Positions 13,079 through 20,733 of a DNA stretch of 20,791 nt are shown here, piece after piece. The position numbers and the translations under genes were made by a program. This stretch comes from an uncultured Bacilli bacterium. GTDB taxonomy: Bacteria > Bacillota_I > Bacilli_A > RF39 > UBA660. Numbering within the stretch: the stretch's first letter is position 1; every line of letters starts with the position of its first letter. The stretch is taken from positions 1 through 20,791 of the forward strand of contig CAKOKQ010000020.1 in assembly GCA_934095825.1 (NCBI GenBank), given 5' to 3'. The notes beneath the pieces are model-generated. The model did no database searches and was not told the DNA's origin. It saw nothing but the letters and a program-made list of their open reading frames with translations.

Positions 13079-14182
13079 AACAAATATAATATTACAAAAG
13101 TTAGTAAAATTATTGATGTAATTGATGGAGATAGAGGAAATAACTATCCAAAAGCTAATGATTTCTATGATAGTGAATTTTGTTTGTTTTTGAATGCAGG
13201 CAATGTCACAAAAAATGGCTTTAATTTTAAAAATAATCAATTTATTACAAAAGAAAAGGACAAAAAATTAAGGAAAGGTAAATTATTAATAAACGATATC
13301 GTTTTAACCACAAGAGGAACAGTTGGTAATGTAGCGTGGTTTAATGAAAAAATACCTTATAAAAATATAAGAATTAATTCTGGAATGGTTATAAATAGAA
13401 TTAAAGAAGATGGTTACTTATTGCCTGAATATTTATACTCTTATATGAAATCTCCAATTTTTGAAAATCAGGTAAATAAAATGAATTATGGGTCAGCTCA
13501 ACCACAATTAACTGTATCAGGCATTAATAAATTTAATATTCAATATCCTACTATTAATGAGCAAAAAAAAGTATCAACAATAATGTTACTATTAGATAAA
13601 AAAATAGAACTTCAATCCAAGAAAATTGAAGACCTTAAGTTATTTAAATTGTGTATTAATAATGACTTGTTTAATGGGTACAAAACAATTAAATTAAAAG
13701 ATATATGTGAATGTAAATCTTCGCCAATTAATCTTTCTGATATAGATGATGATAATGGTAATGGTATATATCCTATCTATGGAGCCAATGGTGAAATTAA
13801 AAAAATAAGTAGTTATCAAAATGAAAAAGATTACTTAGCAATTGTTAAAGATGGTGCTGGAGTTGGCAGAACAATTATTTGCAATAAAAAAAGTTCAATT
13901 ATTGCAACATTGAGTGCTCTTATACCAAATGATATACCGGTTTATTATTTTAATGAATTAATAAGCAAAATAAATTTTTCTAAATATATAGTAGGGTCGG
14001 GTATTCCCCATATTTATTTTAAAGATTATTCTAATGAAAAATTATGTTTGCATGAAGAAGAAGAAAGAGTATTAATAAATAATTTGTTTAAGATACTTAT
14101 TATAAAAATCGAATTAGAAATTAAAGAACTAAATAAATTACAAGAACTAAAAAAAGGACTTATGCAACAAATGTTTGTATAA
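13043..14182 (+). CDS. hsdS: Type I specificity subunit HsdS, right copy
   Basis: A second complete HsdS of 379 residues. It shares MNVPKLRFKEFN, the central LLDKKIELQSKKIEDLKLFK (183-202) and the C-terminal KLQELKKGLMQQMFV with the left copy, but both TRDs are different: TRD1 about 13-170 (with TTRGTVGNVAWF) and TRD2 about 213-345 (with KDGAGVGRTIIC). The reading frame is intact. It points away from the left copy and from the recombinase. In the orientation shown, the only promoter candidate upstream is a weak TAGAAT, so it is probably silent or low until the segment flips. It would then deliver a different methylation specificity with the same HsdM and HsdR. Confidence 0.94.
   Translation: MNVPKLRFKEFNNKYNITKVSKIIDVIDGDRGNNYPKANDFYDSEFCLFLNAGNVTKNGFNFKNNQFITKEKDKKLRKGKLLINDIVLTTRGTVGNVAWFNEKIPYKNIRINSGMVINRIKEDGYLLPEYLYSYMKSPIFENQVNKMNYGSAQPQLTVSGINKFNIQYPTINEQKKVSTIMLLLDKKIELQSKKIEDLKLFKLCINNDLFNGYKTIKLKDICECKSSPINLSDIDDDNGNGIYPIYGANGEIKKISSYQNEKDYLAIVKDGAGVGRTIICNKKSSIIATLSALIPNDIPVYYFNELISKINFSKYIVGSGIPHIYFKDYSNEKLCLHEEEERVLINNLFKILIIKIELEIKELNKLQELKKGLMQQMFV
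13589..13648 (+). repeat. Central inverted repeat, right copy
   Basis: The inverted partner of 11268-11327, with 13619-13648 identical. Recombination here would swap the 5' halves of the two hsdS genes in frame. Contains AAGACCTT (13629-13636). Confidence 0.88.
14135..14182 (+). repeat. 3' inverted repeat, right copy (hsdS C-terminus)
   Basis: The inverted partner of 10725-10772 (45 of 48). Contains AAGGACTT at 14154-14161. Recombination here would only exchange the positions of the two complete hsdS genes. Confidence 0.9.
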
Positions 14183-14190
14183 GATTTTTT
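14159..14190 (+). terminator. Terminator of the right hsdS
   Basis: CTTAT/ATAAG and inner ACAA/TTGT (loop ATGT, three-base bulge) form a hairpin overlapping the stop codon, followed by TTTTTT (14185-14190). It is weaker than the terminator at the left end. Confidence 0.6.
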
Positions 14191-14286
14191 AGTTAAAATT
14201 ATCTAGTTTATCTTTCAAAAAATTACAGTTTTTTTACAGTTTTAATCCTTATAAAAGTGTTAAACTATAAAACAAGGTGATTTTAT

Positions 14287-14682
14287 ATGACATATAAAGA
14301 GATGCTATATCTTTTAAAAAATAAGATATATAACACATTTACTAATACTTATTTACTTAACGAAAGTAAAGATTCTAATATGGATTATTTAAAAGTAAGA
14401 AATATTCTTCTAAACCTTCTGGATAAAGATACTTATTATAATTTTAATAATTCCCTTATTTTAGAAGAAAATCCTAAAGAGATAATTAAAGAAGATATTC
14501 TTAATAGTAGTATTTTCTTAATTAAAAGTATAATTAATGAATTAATTATTCATACAATATATTATCCTGACGATATAAAAAAGAAATACTTAGAATTTTT
14601 AAATATAAAAGAAGATTATATAATAAATTATTTACAAAAACTAAAAAAGTTTGATATAAAAATATTGGCAAAAGTTATTTAA
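14287..14682 (+). CDS. Small helical protein of unknown function, upstream of miaB
   Basis: A 131-residue cytoplasmic protein I do not recognise, rich in Ile, Leu, Asn and Lys. It is predicted mostly alpha-helical (SSIFLIKSIINELIIHTIYY, YIINYLQKLKKF). No signal peptide, Cys motif or known domain is visible. AAGGTGA upstream of the ATG is a good ribosome binding site. The upstream region contains TTACAGTTTT twice in tandem (near 14224-14244). The stop is 61 bases before miaB, but miaB has its own -10 in that gap. Confidence 0.65.
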   Translation: MTYKEMLYLLKNKIYNTFTNTYLLNESKDSNMDYLKVRNILLNLLDKDTYYNFNNSLILEENPKEIIKEDILNSSIFLIKSIINELIIHTIYYPDDIKKKYLEFLNIKEDYIINYLQKLKKFDIKILAKVI

Positions 14683-14707
14683 AAATAGTGCATATTAACA
14701 TATTTTT

Positions 14708-14716
14708 TGATATAAT
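14708..14716 (+). promoter_or_regulatory. Extended -10 promoter of miaB
   Basis: TGA precedes consensus TATAAT (14711-14716). A weak -35 (GTGCAT, 14688-14693) stands 17 bp upstream. The leader would be about 20 bases. Confidence 0.65.
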
Positions 14717-14743
14717 CACTTAAGCAAAGAAAGAAGTGATTTT

Positions 14744-16159
14744 ATGTTACCAAATATGATTCAAGCTAAAAAAAGAACTAAAAGTGAAGTAGAAGTTGTT
14801 TATCTAGAAGATGAAGAGAAGAGTAATTTATATAATGGTAAAAAGTATTTTTTAAGAACTTATGGTTGCCAAATGAATGTTCATGATAGTGAAGAAATTA
14901 AGGCTATTTTAGAAAACTTAGGTTATACCGAAACTGAGGAGTTAGAAGATAGTGATATAGTTGTTTTAAATACATGTGCTATTAGAGAAAATGCTCACGA
15001 TAAAGTCTTTGGCTATCTTGGTAGATGTAAACATTTAAAGGCTACTACGAAAAAAGATTTAATTGTTTGTATTGGGGGCTGCATGGCTCAAGAAGAAGTT
15101 GTTGTAAGCGAACTTAAGACCAAACACCCTTATGTTGATATTATTTTTGGTACCCATAATATTCATGAACTAGCAACGATGATTAAAGATGTTAAAAAAG
15201 TAAAGCAAGATATAAAGGTATATTCTATTGAAGGAAAAGTCTTTGAAAATATTGATTATAAGCGTGATTCTAAGATTACGGCTTGGGTTAATATTATGTA
15301 TGGTTGTGATAAATTCTGTACTTATTGTATTGTTCCTTATACAAGAGGGAAACAAAGAAGTAGAAAATCTTGTGAGATTGTAAGAGAAGTAGAAAAACTA
15401 GTTAAAGAAGGATATCAAGAAGTAACCCTTTTAGGTCAAAATGTTAATGCTTATGGTAAAGACTTAGAAGGTGAAGTATCTTTTGCTGGTCTTTTAGAAA
15501 TGGTGGCTAAGACAGGTATTCCAAGACTTCGTTTTGTTACATCTCATCCTTGGGACTTTACCGAAGAAATGATTACAACGATTGCTAAATATTCCAATAT
15601 TATGCCTTATATTCATTTACCATTACAATCTGGTTCTTCAAGAATTTTAAAACTAATGGGAAGAAGATATACTAAAGAAGAATATTTAACTCTTTTTGAC
15701 AAAATGAAAAAAGAAATACCTAATGTGGCTATTTCTACTGATATTATTGTTGGTTTTCCTAATGAAACTGAAGAAGATTTTAAAGAAACCTTAGAAGTTG
15801 TTAATCATTGTAAATATGATGGGGCATATACCTTTATTTTCTCCCCAAGAGTTGGGACTCCCGCTGCTAAAATGGAAGATAACACTCCATTAAAAGAAAA
15901 AGAAGAAAGATTACAAAGATTAAATACTTTAGTAAATAAATATTCTTTAGAAAATAATCAAAAATTATTGGATAAAGTTGTACCGGTTTTAATTCAAGGC
16001 ATAAGTGAAAAAGGTGCTGATAAAGTCTATGGTTATACCGATACGATGAAGCTTGTTAATGTAACCGGCCCCAAAAGTTTGATTGGTAAAATTGTTGATG
16101 TTCATATAACCGATGCTAAAAGCTTTAGTCTTGATGGCAAACTTGCTAAAGAAGACTAG
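14744..16159 (+). CDS. miaB: tRNA-2-methylthio-N6-dimethylallyladenosine synthase MiaB
   Basis: A radical-SAM methylthiotransferase that adds a methylthio group to i6A37 of tRNAs reading UNN codons, improving codon pairing. Three N-terminal cysteines bind one iron-sulfur cluster: Cys42 in TYGCQMN, and those in NTCAIRE and GGCMAQ. The radical SAM CxxxCxxC is CDKFCTYC in YGCDKFCTYCIVPYTRG. LPLQSGSSRILKLMGRRYT and TDIIVGFPNETEEDF are family signatures. A C-terminal TRAM domain (about 405-465) binds tRNA. At 471 residues it is of normal length. GAAAGAAG before the ATG is the ribosome binding site. Its targets probably include the tRNA-Ser(UGA) and tRNA-Phe(GAA) in this window, both with A37. Confidence 0.97.
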   Translation: MLPNMIQAKKRTKSEVEVVYLEDEEKSNLYNGKKYFLRTYGCQMNVHDSEEIKAILENLGYTETEELEDSDIVVLNTCAIRENAHDKVFGYLGRCKHLKATTKKDLIVCIGGCMAQEEVVVSELKTKHPYVDIIFGTHNIHELATMIKDVKKVKQDIKVYSIEGKVFENIDYKRDSKITAWVNIMYGCDKFCTYCIVPYTRGKQRSRKSCEIVREVEKLVKEGYQEVTLLGQNVNAYGKDLEGEVSFAGLLEMVAKTGIPRLRFVTSHPWDFTEEMITTIAKYSNIMPYIHLPLQSGSSRILKLMGRRYTKEEYLTLFDKMKKEIPNVAISTDIIVGFPNETEEDFKETLEVVNHCKYDGAYTFIFSPRVGTPAAKMEDNTPLKEKEERLQRLNTLVNKYSLENNQKLLDKVVPVLIQGISEKGADKVYGYTDTMKLVNVTGPKSLIGKIVDVHITDAKSFSLDGKLAKED

Positions 16160-16174
16160 CTTATTATAATTGAT

Positions 16175-16209
16175 AAAGGATTTACTTTAATGAAAGTAGT
16201 CCTTTTTTT
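16175..16209 (+). terminator. Terminator of miaB
   Basis: AAAGGA-TTTACTTT and AAAGTAGTCCTTT pair over about 12 bp with one bulge around AATG, ending in seven T. It starts 16 bases after the stop codon. Confidence 0.87.
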
Positions 16210-16281
16210 AGATTTAGTTTTAAGAAATTTTAGCTACTGTTAATTTCTAATATTTAATAGATCTTTAAGTTTAATTAATAC

Positions 16282-16310
16282 TTGCTTTATTTAGCCAATA
16301 ATTATAGAAT
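16282..16310 (+). promoter_or_regulatory. Promoter of the 16334 gene
   Basis: -35 TTGCTT (16282-16287) and -10 TAGAAT (16305-16310) are 17 bp apart. A strong AGGAGG follows at 16322-16327. Confidence 0.75.
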
Positions 16311-16333
16311 ATATCCTGATTAGGAGGTCTTTT

Positions 16334-17731
16334 ATGGTTTTGTTTGACTACAATACAATGTATGAGAAGTATTTTACTGTTTATGAAAGTTGCAGACGCC
16401 GCTATGATTTTGCCAAAATTAAAGAAAGTGAATTTAGAAAAATAGTTAGAGAAGCTACCATAGAAACTTTAAAATATAATGATGATGAGAACTTATTTAA
16501 AATTACATTAAGAAATAATTTGAACTTTCTTTTAAAACAATTAACAATAAAGAAAATAGAAGAAAATCAATATTACTACTTAAATAATTATTTTAATGAT
16601 AATTTTAAAGAACTAAGCAAGTTTAAAAATAGTGATGAATTTTTAAAAGTCTTAGCATCAGTTATAAAATATTTAAATACTTATAGTGTGAAAATAAGTG
16701 AAGAAACTGCTGTTAAATTGATTCTAAATAATGCTAATGTTAATTATTTTATTAGAATTTGTCGTACTTATAATCGTCGTTTGCGTTTAACCTCTTTATT
16801 TAAAGATTATAATATTAATATTTTGCTTTTTTGGTATGAAATATTAAATGGTGGTTTAGCTCGAAAAGATAAGATGGTAGTAAATAAAAATTTTAATGAA
16901 AAAAAAGAAGATCCTAAGAGTACTTATGATAATAAATCTAGTAAAGAAATTTCTAAAAAGAAAAATGAAAATACTAGTAAAGTTTTAAATAATTATCCCA
17001 AAGAAAGTATTGAGTTAAATATAGAAAATAATACTTTAACTAATGATATTTTACCAATAGCTTATACTTTTAAAAAATCTAGAAATAATTTATATTATCG
17101 TTTTGGAAACTATACAAAAGAAGAAATATCTGCAGTTATTAAAGATTTATCTTTTGATGAGCAAAGTATAATTAGAGTTCGCTATGACCTTGATGGTAAT
17201 TATAAAAGTGGTTCAATTTCGAAAAATGTCCAAAATAAGTTGAGAGTTATTTTAAACAGTAAAATTCCTAGAAATTTAAAAAGCTTAAGATTTAATAGAT
17301 TAATTGATTTCTTATATTTACATTATTATAATGCTTATACTGTAGACAAAATAGTAGAAGTATTAAACTTTTTAGGAGTAGATTTTCAAGATAACTTATA
17401 TCAATCTTTAGATTTTATAAATGATTTACCTATTGTTAAAAATGAAGTAATGTTAAAAAAATGCCTAGCTATTTTTGATATGCATATTAAAAGAGTTGAT
17501 AAAAGAGATACATTAATTCATGAAATGAAAGTCATTTGGGGTAATAGTAATGACAAGTTAATTAAAGTTTTATTAATGAAATTAGGACTTTTAGATGGAA
17601 AATTTTATTCTGATATAGAGATAAGTGTTATTTTAGAAATAAGTTTGAAAGAAGTAGAAGCTTATAAAGAAATGTTAAAAGACCTTGTTAAAAAATTACA
17701 AACACCTTTAAAAAGAAGCTTGAAAAAATAA
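16334..17731 (+). CDS. Protein of unknown function with two sigma-region-4-like stretches
   Basis: A 465-residue cytoplasmic protein I cannot assign. Residues 408-457 read like sigma-70 region 4 (KLGLLDGKFYSDIEISVILE, then ISLKEVEAYKEMLKDL), with the usual 'GLLDGK...I..IL.IS...V......L' spacing of its helix-turn-helix. Residues 270-306 resemble the start of the same module (LSFDEQSIIRVRYDLDGNY, then VQNKLRVIL), suggesting a degenerate duplication. The N-terminal 170 residues are helical. A Lys/Asn/Ser-rich linker (about 178-235) separates the halves. It has its own promoter, AGGAGG and ATG, and is not in an operon. It could be a lineage-specific DNA-binding regulator, but I see no certain region 2, so I do not call it a sigma factor. 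Confidence 0.6.
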   Translation: MVLFDYNTMYEKYFTVYESCRRRYDFAKIKESEFRKIVREATIETLKYNDDENLFKITLRNNLNFLLKQLTIKKIEENQYYYLNNYFNDNFKELSKFKNSDEFLKVLASVIKYLNTYSVKISEETAVKLILNNANVNYFIRICRTYNRRLRLTSLFKDYNINILLFWYEILNGGLARKDKMVVNKNFNEKKEDPKSTYDNKSSKEISKKKNENTSKVLNNYPKESIELNIENNTLTNDILPIAYTFKKSRNNLYYRFGNYTKEEISAVIKDLSFDEQSIIRVRYDLDGNYKSGSISKNVQNKLRVILNSKIPRNLKSLRFNRLIDFLYLHYYNAYTVDKIVEVLNFLGVDFQDNLYQSLDFINDLPIVKNEVMLKKCLAIFDMHIKRVDKRDTLIHEMKVIWGNSNDKLIKVLLMKLGLLDGKFYSDIEISVILEISLKEVEAYKEMLKDLVKKLQTPLKRSLKK

Positions 17732-18091
17732 ATTATATTAGATTTATAGAAAGTACTGGTTGTTAAACTCTGATTGTATGTACTTTAGGTGTCCTAATAG
17801 TTTATTAAATTAGAATATTATTTTAAATAATAGTGATGGTATTTATTTAGCTTATAAATAATATTAAAACAGGTGATGCTATTAGATGGCATATTTATGA
17901 TAAAAAATAGTTATAAAGAAAAAGCATATTAAAAAATATTAATTCATAAATTAATAAAGCTTACTTTATAACTGTTTTTTTCTTGCATTTAAAAAAGCTT
18001 TATGATACTTTTATGGTGGGTAAAATATTGCTTGGTTTTAGTTATTTACAAATGCATAAATTTAACTGAAATAGTATTAAGAAAGGTTGGG
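17732..18091 (+). other. 360-bp gap with scraps of open frame and one terminator
   Basis: No gene I can support. Short frames broken by stops are present, such as an 18-codon frame from 17877 (MLLDGIFMIK...) after AGGTG, and a stretch around 17818-17865 reading ILNNSDGIYLAYK; these may be debris of a lost gene or chance. The stem-loop 17909-17981 is the main structured element. A long in-frame extension upstream of the 18092 gene (from 18002) has no ribosome binding site and is not taken as coding. Confidence 0.4.
17909..17981 (+). terminator. Long stem-loop followed by T tract
   Basis: AGTTATAAAG (17909-17918) and CTTTATAACT (17964-17973) pair perfectly, with an inner ATTAATT/AATTAAT hairpin, and TTTTTTT follows at 17975-17981. 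It is the first good terminator after the 16334 gene, 178 bases beyond its stop, so that transcript may carry a long 3' tail. Confidence 0.65.
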
Positions 18092-18766
18092 ATGAAGATG
18101 AAAAAAGGTTTAAAAATTGGAATTATAGTTCTTGTAATTATTATATGGTGTGGTATTATTTTTGGAAGCATTGATAAAAAAAGAGCTTTGGATAATAAAA
18201 GACCAATATTTGTAGTAAGAACGGCTATATATAAAGATGGTGGTTCCAAAGAGTATATGGGATTAGGTTATAAAGTAATTGTTTTTAATACCTTGTGTGG
18301 TTATAAAGAGGTTAAGTTTGGTTCTTGGCAAATGAATATTAATGATTTCGAACAAGAAACAACGAATTATTGCCTAAAAAATGAACATAAATTAGATGGA
18401 GAAGCTAATAGTTTAGATACTGTTAAAAGCAATGTAGTATTAGAATTAAAATCTGGTACTTTAAAGAAAACAAAAGCCACTTTTATTTTAAAAAATAATA
18501 GCGATGTTAATATTACTTATGGTAATGAATATAAAATCGAAAAGAAAACTGCTGATAATTGGCAAGAGTTAGAGGGAAAACTAGCCTTTAATTTACCAGC
18601 TTATAATCTTAAATATATGGATAGTGTAGAATTAAAATTAGATTGGAAGAATGGGTATGGTTCTTTAGATAAGGGAAAGTACCGATTAGTTAAAAATGTT
18701 TCCGTTGAGAATGGTGATGGCTCAAAGGAAGAGTTTGATATTTATGGCGAGTTTAATATAGATTAA
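18092..18766 (+). CDS. Membrane-anchored protein with bacterial Ig-like domain
   Basis: A 224-residue anchored protein. Residues 6-24 form one hydrophobic segment (LKIGIIVLVIIIWCGIIFG) after a lysine start; there is no convincing lipobox. The C-terminal ~105 residues fit the bacterial Ig-like family found in many Gram-positive surface proteins: LKKTKATFILKNNSDVNITY, GNEYKIEKKTADNWQEL, then a YGSLDKGKYRLVKNV strand pair. I chose ATG 18092 because AAAGG stands five bases before it; a second ATG at 18098 is possible, and an upstream ATG at 18002 lacks a binding site. The ligand is unknown. It is followed 22 bases later by a membrane protein gene and probably shares its transcript. Confidence 0.75.
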   Translation: MKMKKGLKIGIIVLVIIIWCGIIFGSIDKKRALDNKRPIFVVRTAIYKDGGSKEYMGLGYKVIVFNTLCGYKEVKFGSWQMNINDFEQETTNYCLKNEHKLDGEANSLDTVKSNVVLELKSGTLKKTKATFILKNNSDVNITYGNEYKIEKKTADNWQELEGKLAFNLPAYNLKYMDSVELKLDWKNGYGSLDKGKYRLVKNVSVENGDGSKEEFDIYGEFNID

Positions 18767-18788
18767 CATTAAAAATATTAGGAGATAT

Positions 18789-19373
18789 ATGAAGATAATT
18801 AATAAAGATAATAGATACTTAGTAATAGCAATATTATTATTTATTTTATGCTTTTTATATAATTGGTATGGAGATATTATTTTACAAATGTTATTTTCTT
18901 TAATCATTATACCTATAATAATACTTTTTCTAATTTATAATATATTCTTAATTTTAACAATAATTGATGTAGTAAAAACTAAAAAGAAAAGTAGTATTAT
19001 AGCCTTAATAATCTATACAATGATTCCCTTATTTAGTCTTTTCTTTCCTTTTAGAGAATGTAGGGTTAATTTAGAAATGGTCCTTTATAAAAATGAAAGA
19101 GAAGAAATAATATCCAAAATTAAAGATAAAGAATATATATCGGATGAATATGGTAATATAGACTTACCTAAAATATTTAAGAAAGTATCTACTAGTGGTG
19201 AAGTTACAGTTTATGAAAATGATAACGATGGTGTTTTAATTTGCTTTTGGATTATGCGGGGAGTTTTATCAGGTTCGCTTCAGTTAATGTATTCTAGTGG
19301 GGATGAGGCTTTAATATATAAAAATGAAACTGGTCATAAAATTACATATGTAGAAAAATTAAAAGATAATTGA
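18789..19373 (+). CDS. Membrane protein of unknown function, 194 aa
   Basis: A protein with hydrophobic segments at about residues 9-25, 30-60 (long enough for two passes or a hairpin) and 68-87, followed by a soluble domain of ~105 residues (VNLEMVLYKNEREEIISKI...). The soluble part includes a strand-rich stretch (GEVTVYENDNDGVLICFWIM). I do not recognise a function. AGGAG before the ATG supports the start. It stops at TGA; reading through as Trp would add only seven codons before TAA. Likely co-transcribed with the Ig-like protein upstream. Confidence 0.7.
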   Translation: MKIINKDNRYLVIAILLFILCFLYNWYGDIILQMLFSLIIIPIIILFLIYNIFLILTIIDVVKTKKKSSIIALIIYTMIPLFSLFFPFRECRVNLEMVLYKNEREEIISKIKDKEYISDEYGNIDLPKIFKKVSTSGEVTVYENDNDGVLICFWIMRGVLSGSLQLMYSSGDEALIYKNETGHKITYVEKLKDN

Positions 19374-19424
19374 TACTGGGTTGAGACTGATTATTAAAAT
19401 TAATAAAAGTAAACTTTAAGTGTG

Positions 19425-19453
19425 TTTAATTTAATAGTCTTTGATGCTAATAT
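19425..19453 (+). promoter_or_regulatory. Promoter of the XRE-type regulator gene
   Basis: A -35-like TTTAAT (19425-19430) is 17 bp from -10 TAATAT (19448-19453), which has TGC in front (extended -10). AAAGGAG follows at 19463-19469. Confidence 0.5.
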
Positions 19454-19478
19454 TTTGTTTGTAAAGGAGCTTTAAATT

Positions 19479-20240
19479 ATGGATCAAGAAAAAATTGGAA
19501 AGTTTATTGCTGATAATAGAAAAAAACAAAAATTAACACAAGAACAGTTAGCCGAAAAATTGCATGTTAGTAAAAATGCCGTTAGTAAGTGGGAACGAGG
19601 GTTAAACTTACCAGATGTATCACTTATGGAAGATTTATGCCAGATACTTAAGATATCCCTAAACGAATTATTTGCTGGTGAGTATTTAAAAAAACAAGAT
19701 GTTTTAGAACAATCAGAAAAAAATATATTAAGTATTCTTAAATTTAATGCAGATTTGAAAAAGAAAAAATGGAAAATAGCTATTATTTTGGCAATATTAT
19801 TAATAGTAATAATTAATCCTGTAAAATGTTTTTTAGTAAAATATGGCTATGCTATAAATGACAATCTAAGACATTGTCAAAGATATGAATCTGGTAAAGG
19901 CAACATTAAAGGTGAAGTAAATACTTATTATTATGAAAATATTAATATGGATTTTGAAATAGGGGCCAATAAAAATGGGTATGCTGTTTTTAAAAATCCT
20001 GAGCGAGCTTATAAAAGATTAAAGAAAGATTACGCTAAAGGGATAATGGCTATTGCTAGAGAATTTAGATTGCTCCCACTTACTAACTTTAATTTTAGAG
20101 CTTATAGTAATTACGGATGGCAACTAACTTGGGGAACAGAGGAAGAAAAAGAGCAGGCTCATTTTGTTTCTGATTTCTTTGAGATTTATGAAAATAGTTT
20201 TAATCAAGTTTACAATATATCAGGGTGGCAATTAATTTAG
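19479..20240 (+). CDS. XRE-family HTH protein with membrane anchor
   Basis: A 253-residue protein in two compartments. Residues 1-65 are a typical Cro/C1 (XRE) helix-turn-helix: IGKFIADNRKKQKLTQEQLA, EKLHVSKNAVSKWERG, LNLPDVSLMEDLCQILKISL. A lysine-rich linker is followed by a membrane segment at about 98-117 (WKIAIILAILLIVIINPVKC), then ~130 residues predicted outside (YYYENINMDFEIG, YSNYGWQLTWGTEEE). The layout suggests a regulator that senses something at the envelope and binds DNA on the inside; the signal and targets are unknown. It has its own promoter and AAAGGAG. The neighbours on both sides encode small anchored exported proteins, which are candidate partners or targets. Confidence 0.85.
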   Translation: MDQEKIGKFIADNRKKQKLTQEQLAEKLHVSKNAVSKWERGLNLPDVSLMEDLCQILKISLNELFAGEYLKKQDVLEQSEKNILSILKFNADLKKKKWKIAIILAILLIVIINPVKCFLVKYGYAINDNLRHCQRYESGKGNIKGEVNTYYYENINMDFEIGANKNGYAVFKNPERAYKRLKKDYAKGIMAIAREFRLLPLTNFNFRAYSNYGWQLTWGTEEEKEQAHFVSDFFEIYENSFNQVYNISGWQLI

Positions 20241-20293
20241 AAATTAAAAATATTAAAAAAGAGATTTTGATTAGATAACTAAAGAAATTAATA

Positions 20294-20322
20294 TTGACTT
20301 CTCAAGGTAAATATATTACGCT
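20294..20322 (+). promoter_or_regulatory. Possible promoter of the 20346 gene
   Basis: -35 TTGACT (20294-20299) with a poor -10 TACGCT (20317-20322) at 17 bp spacing. The -35 is good but the -10 is weak. Confidence 0.35.
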
Positions 20323-20345
20323 TTAAGTAGTATAGGAGATTAGTG

Positions 20346-20705
20346 ATGAAGAAAAATTATAAAATAGCAGTAATTGCGATAGTAGTTATTATTTTCTTTA
20401 TTATGTTTGGTTTCTTTTATGATAAAAGTAATAAGAATAATAATGAAAAAGTAACTACTTATGATAGAAAAGTAATGGATATTAAAAACACTTCTAAGAG
20501 TGATGAAGTATGTGCCGATGCCTTAGAAGAATTTTATCAAGATGATAAATATAAATACTCATTTCCTTGTATGATGAGTAGTAAAATCATTGTTTATTTT
20601 AATGATGGAACTCAAGAATATGTAAGAGATGCTCTAAATAAAAAAGATATAGAGATTAGTGATTTAGATAAATACGAAATAAAGTATTATAAAGAAGAAA
20701 AGTAA
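20346..20705 (+). CDS. Small membrane-anchored protein of unknown function
   Basis: A 119-residue protein: MKKNYK, one hydrophobic segment (about residues 6-23, KIAVIAIVVIIFFIMFGFFY), an Asn/Lys-rich stretch and a charged exported domain with two cysteines (DEVCADAL and FPCMMSS) that could pair. I do not recognise it. The ATG at 20346 is chosen over an adjacent GTG at 20343, because AGGAG lies at the proper distance (about eight bases) from the ATG. It follows the membrane-anchored XRE protein by 105 bases on the same strand. Confidence 0.65.
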   Translation: MKKNYKIAVIAIVVIIFFIMFGFFYDKSNKNNNEKVTTYDRKVMDIKNTSKSDEVCADALEEFYQDDKYKYSFPCMMSSKIIVYFNDGTQEYVRDALNKKDIEISDLDKYEIKYYKEEK

Positions 20706-20733
20706 GTTTAAGTTGCTCAAGTGAAAATTTAAA

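Noticed and set aside
17877..17933. 18-codon frame after AGGTG as a small gene
   Set aside because: Too short, its end runs into the terminator stem and no family is recognisable; kept only as a remark in the gap entry.
18002..18091. 30-residue N-terminal extension of the Ig-like protein
   Set aside because: No ribosome binding site at 18002, and the extension precedes a normal lysine-rich start plus membrane segment at 18092, which does have a binding site.
19371..19397. UGA read as tryptophan (mycoplasma code)
   Set aside because: Conserved Trp positions use TGG, and reading through this TGA adds only seven codons, so standard stops fit.
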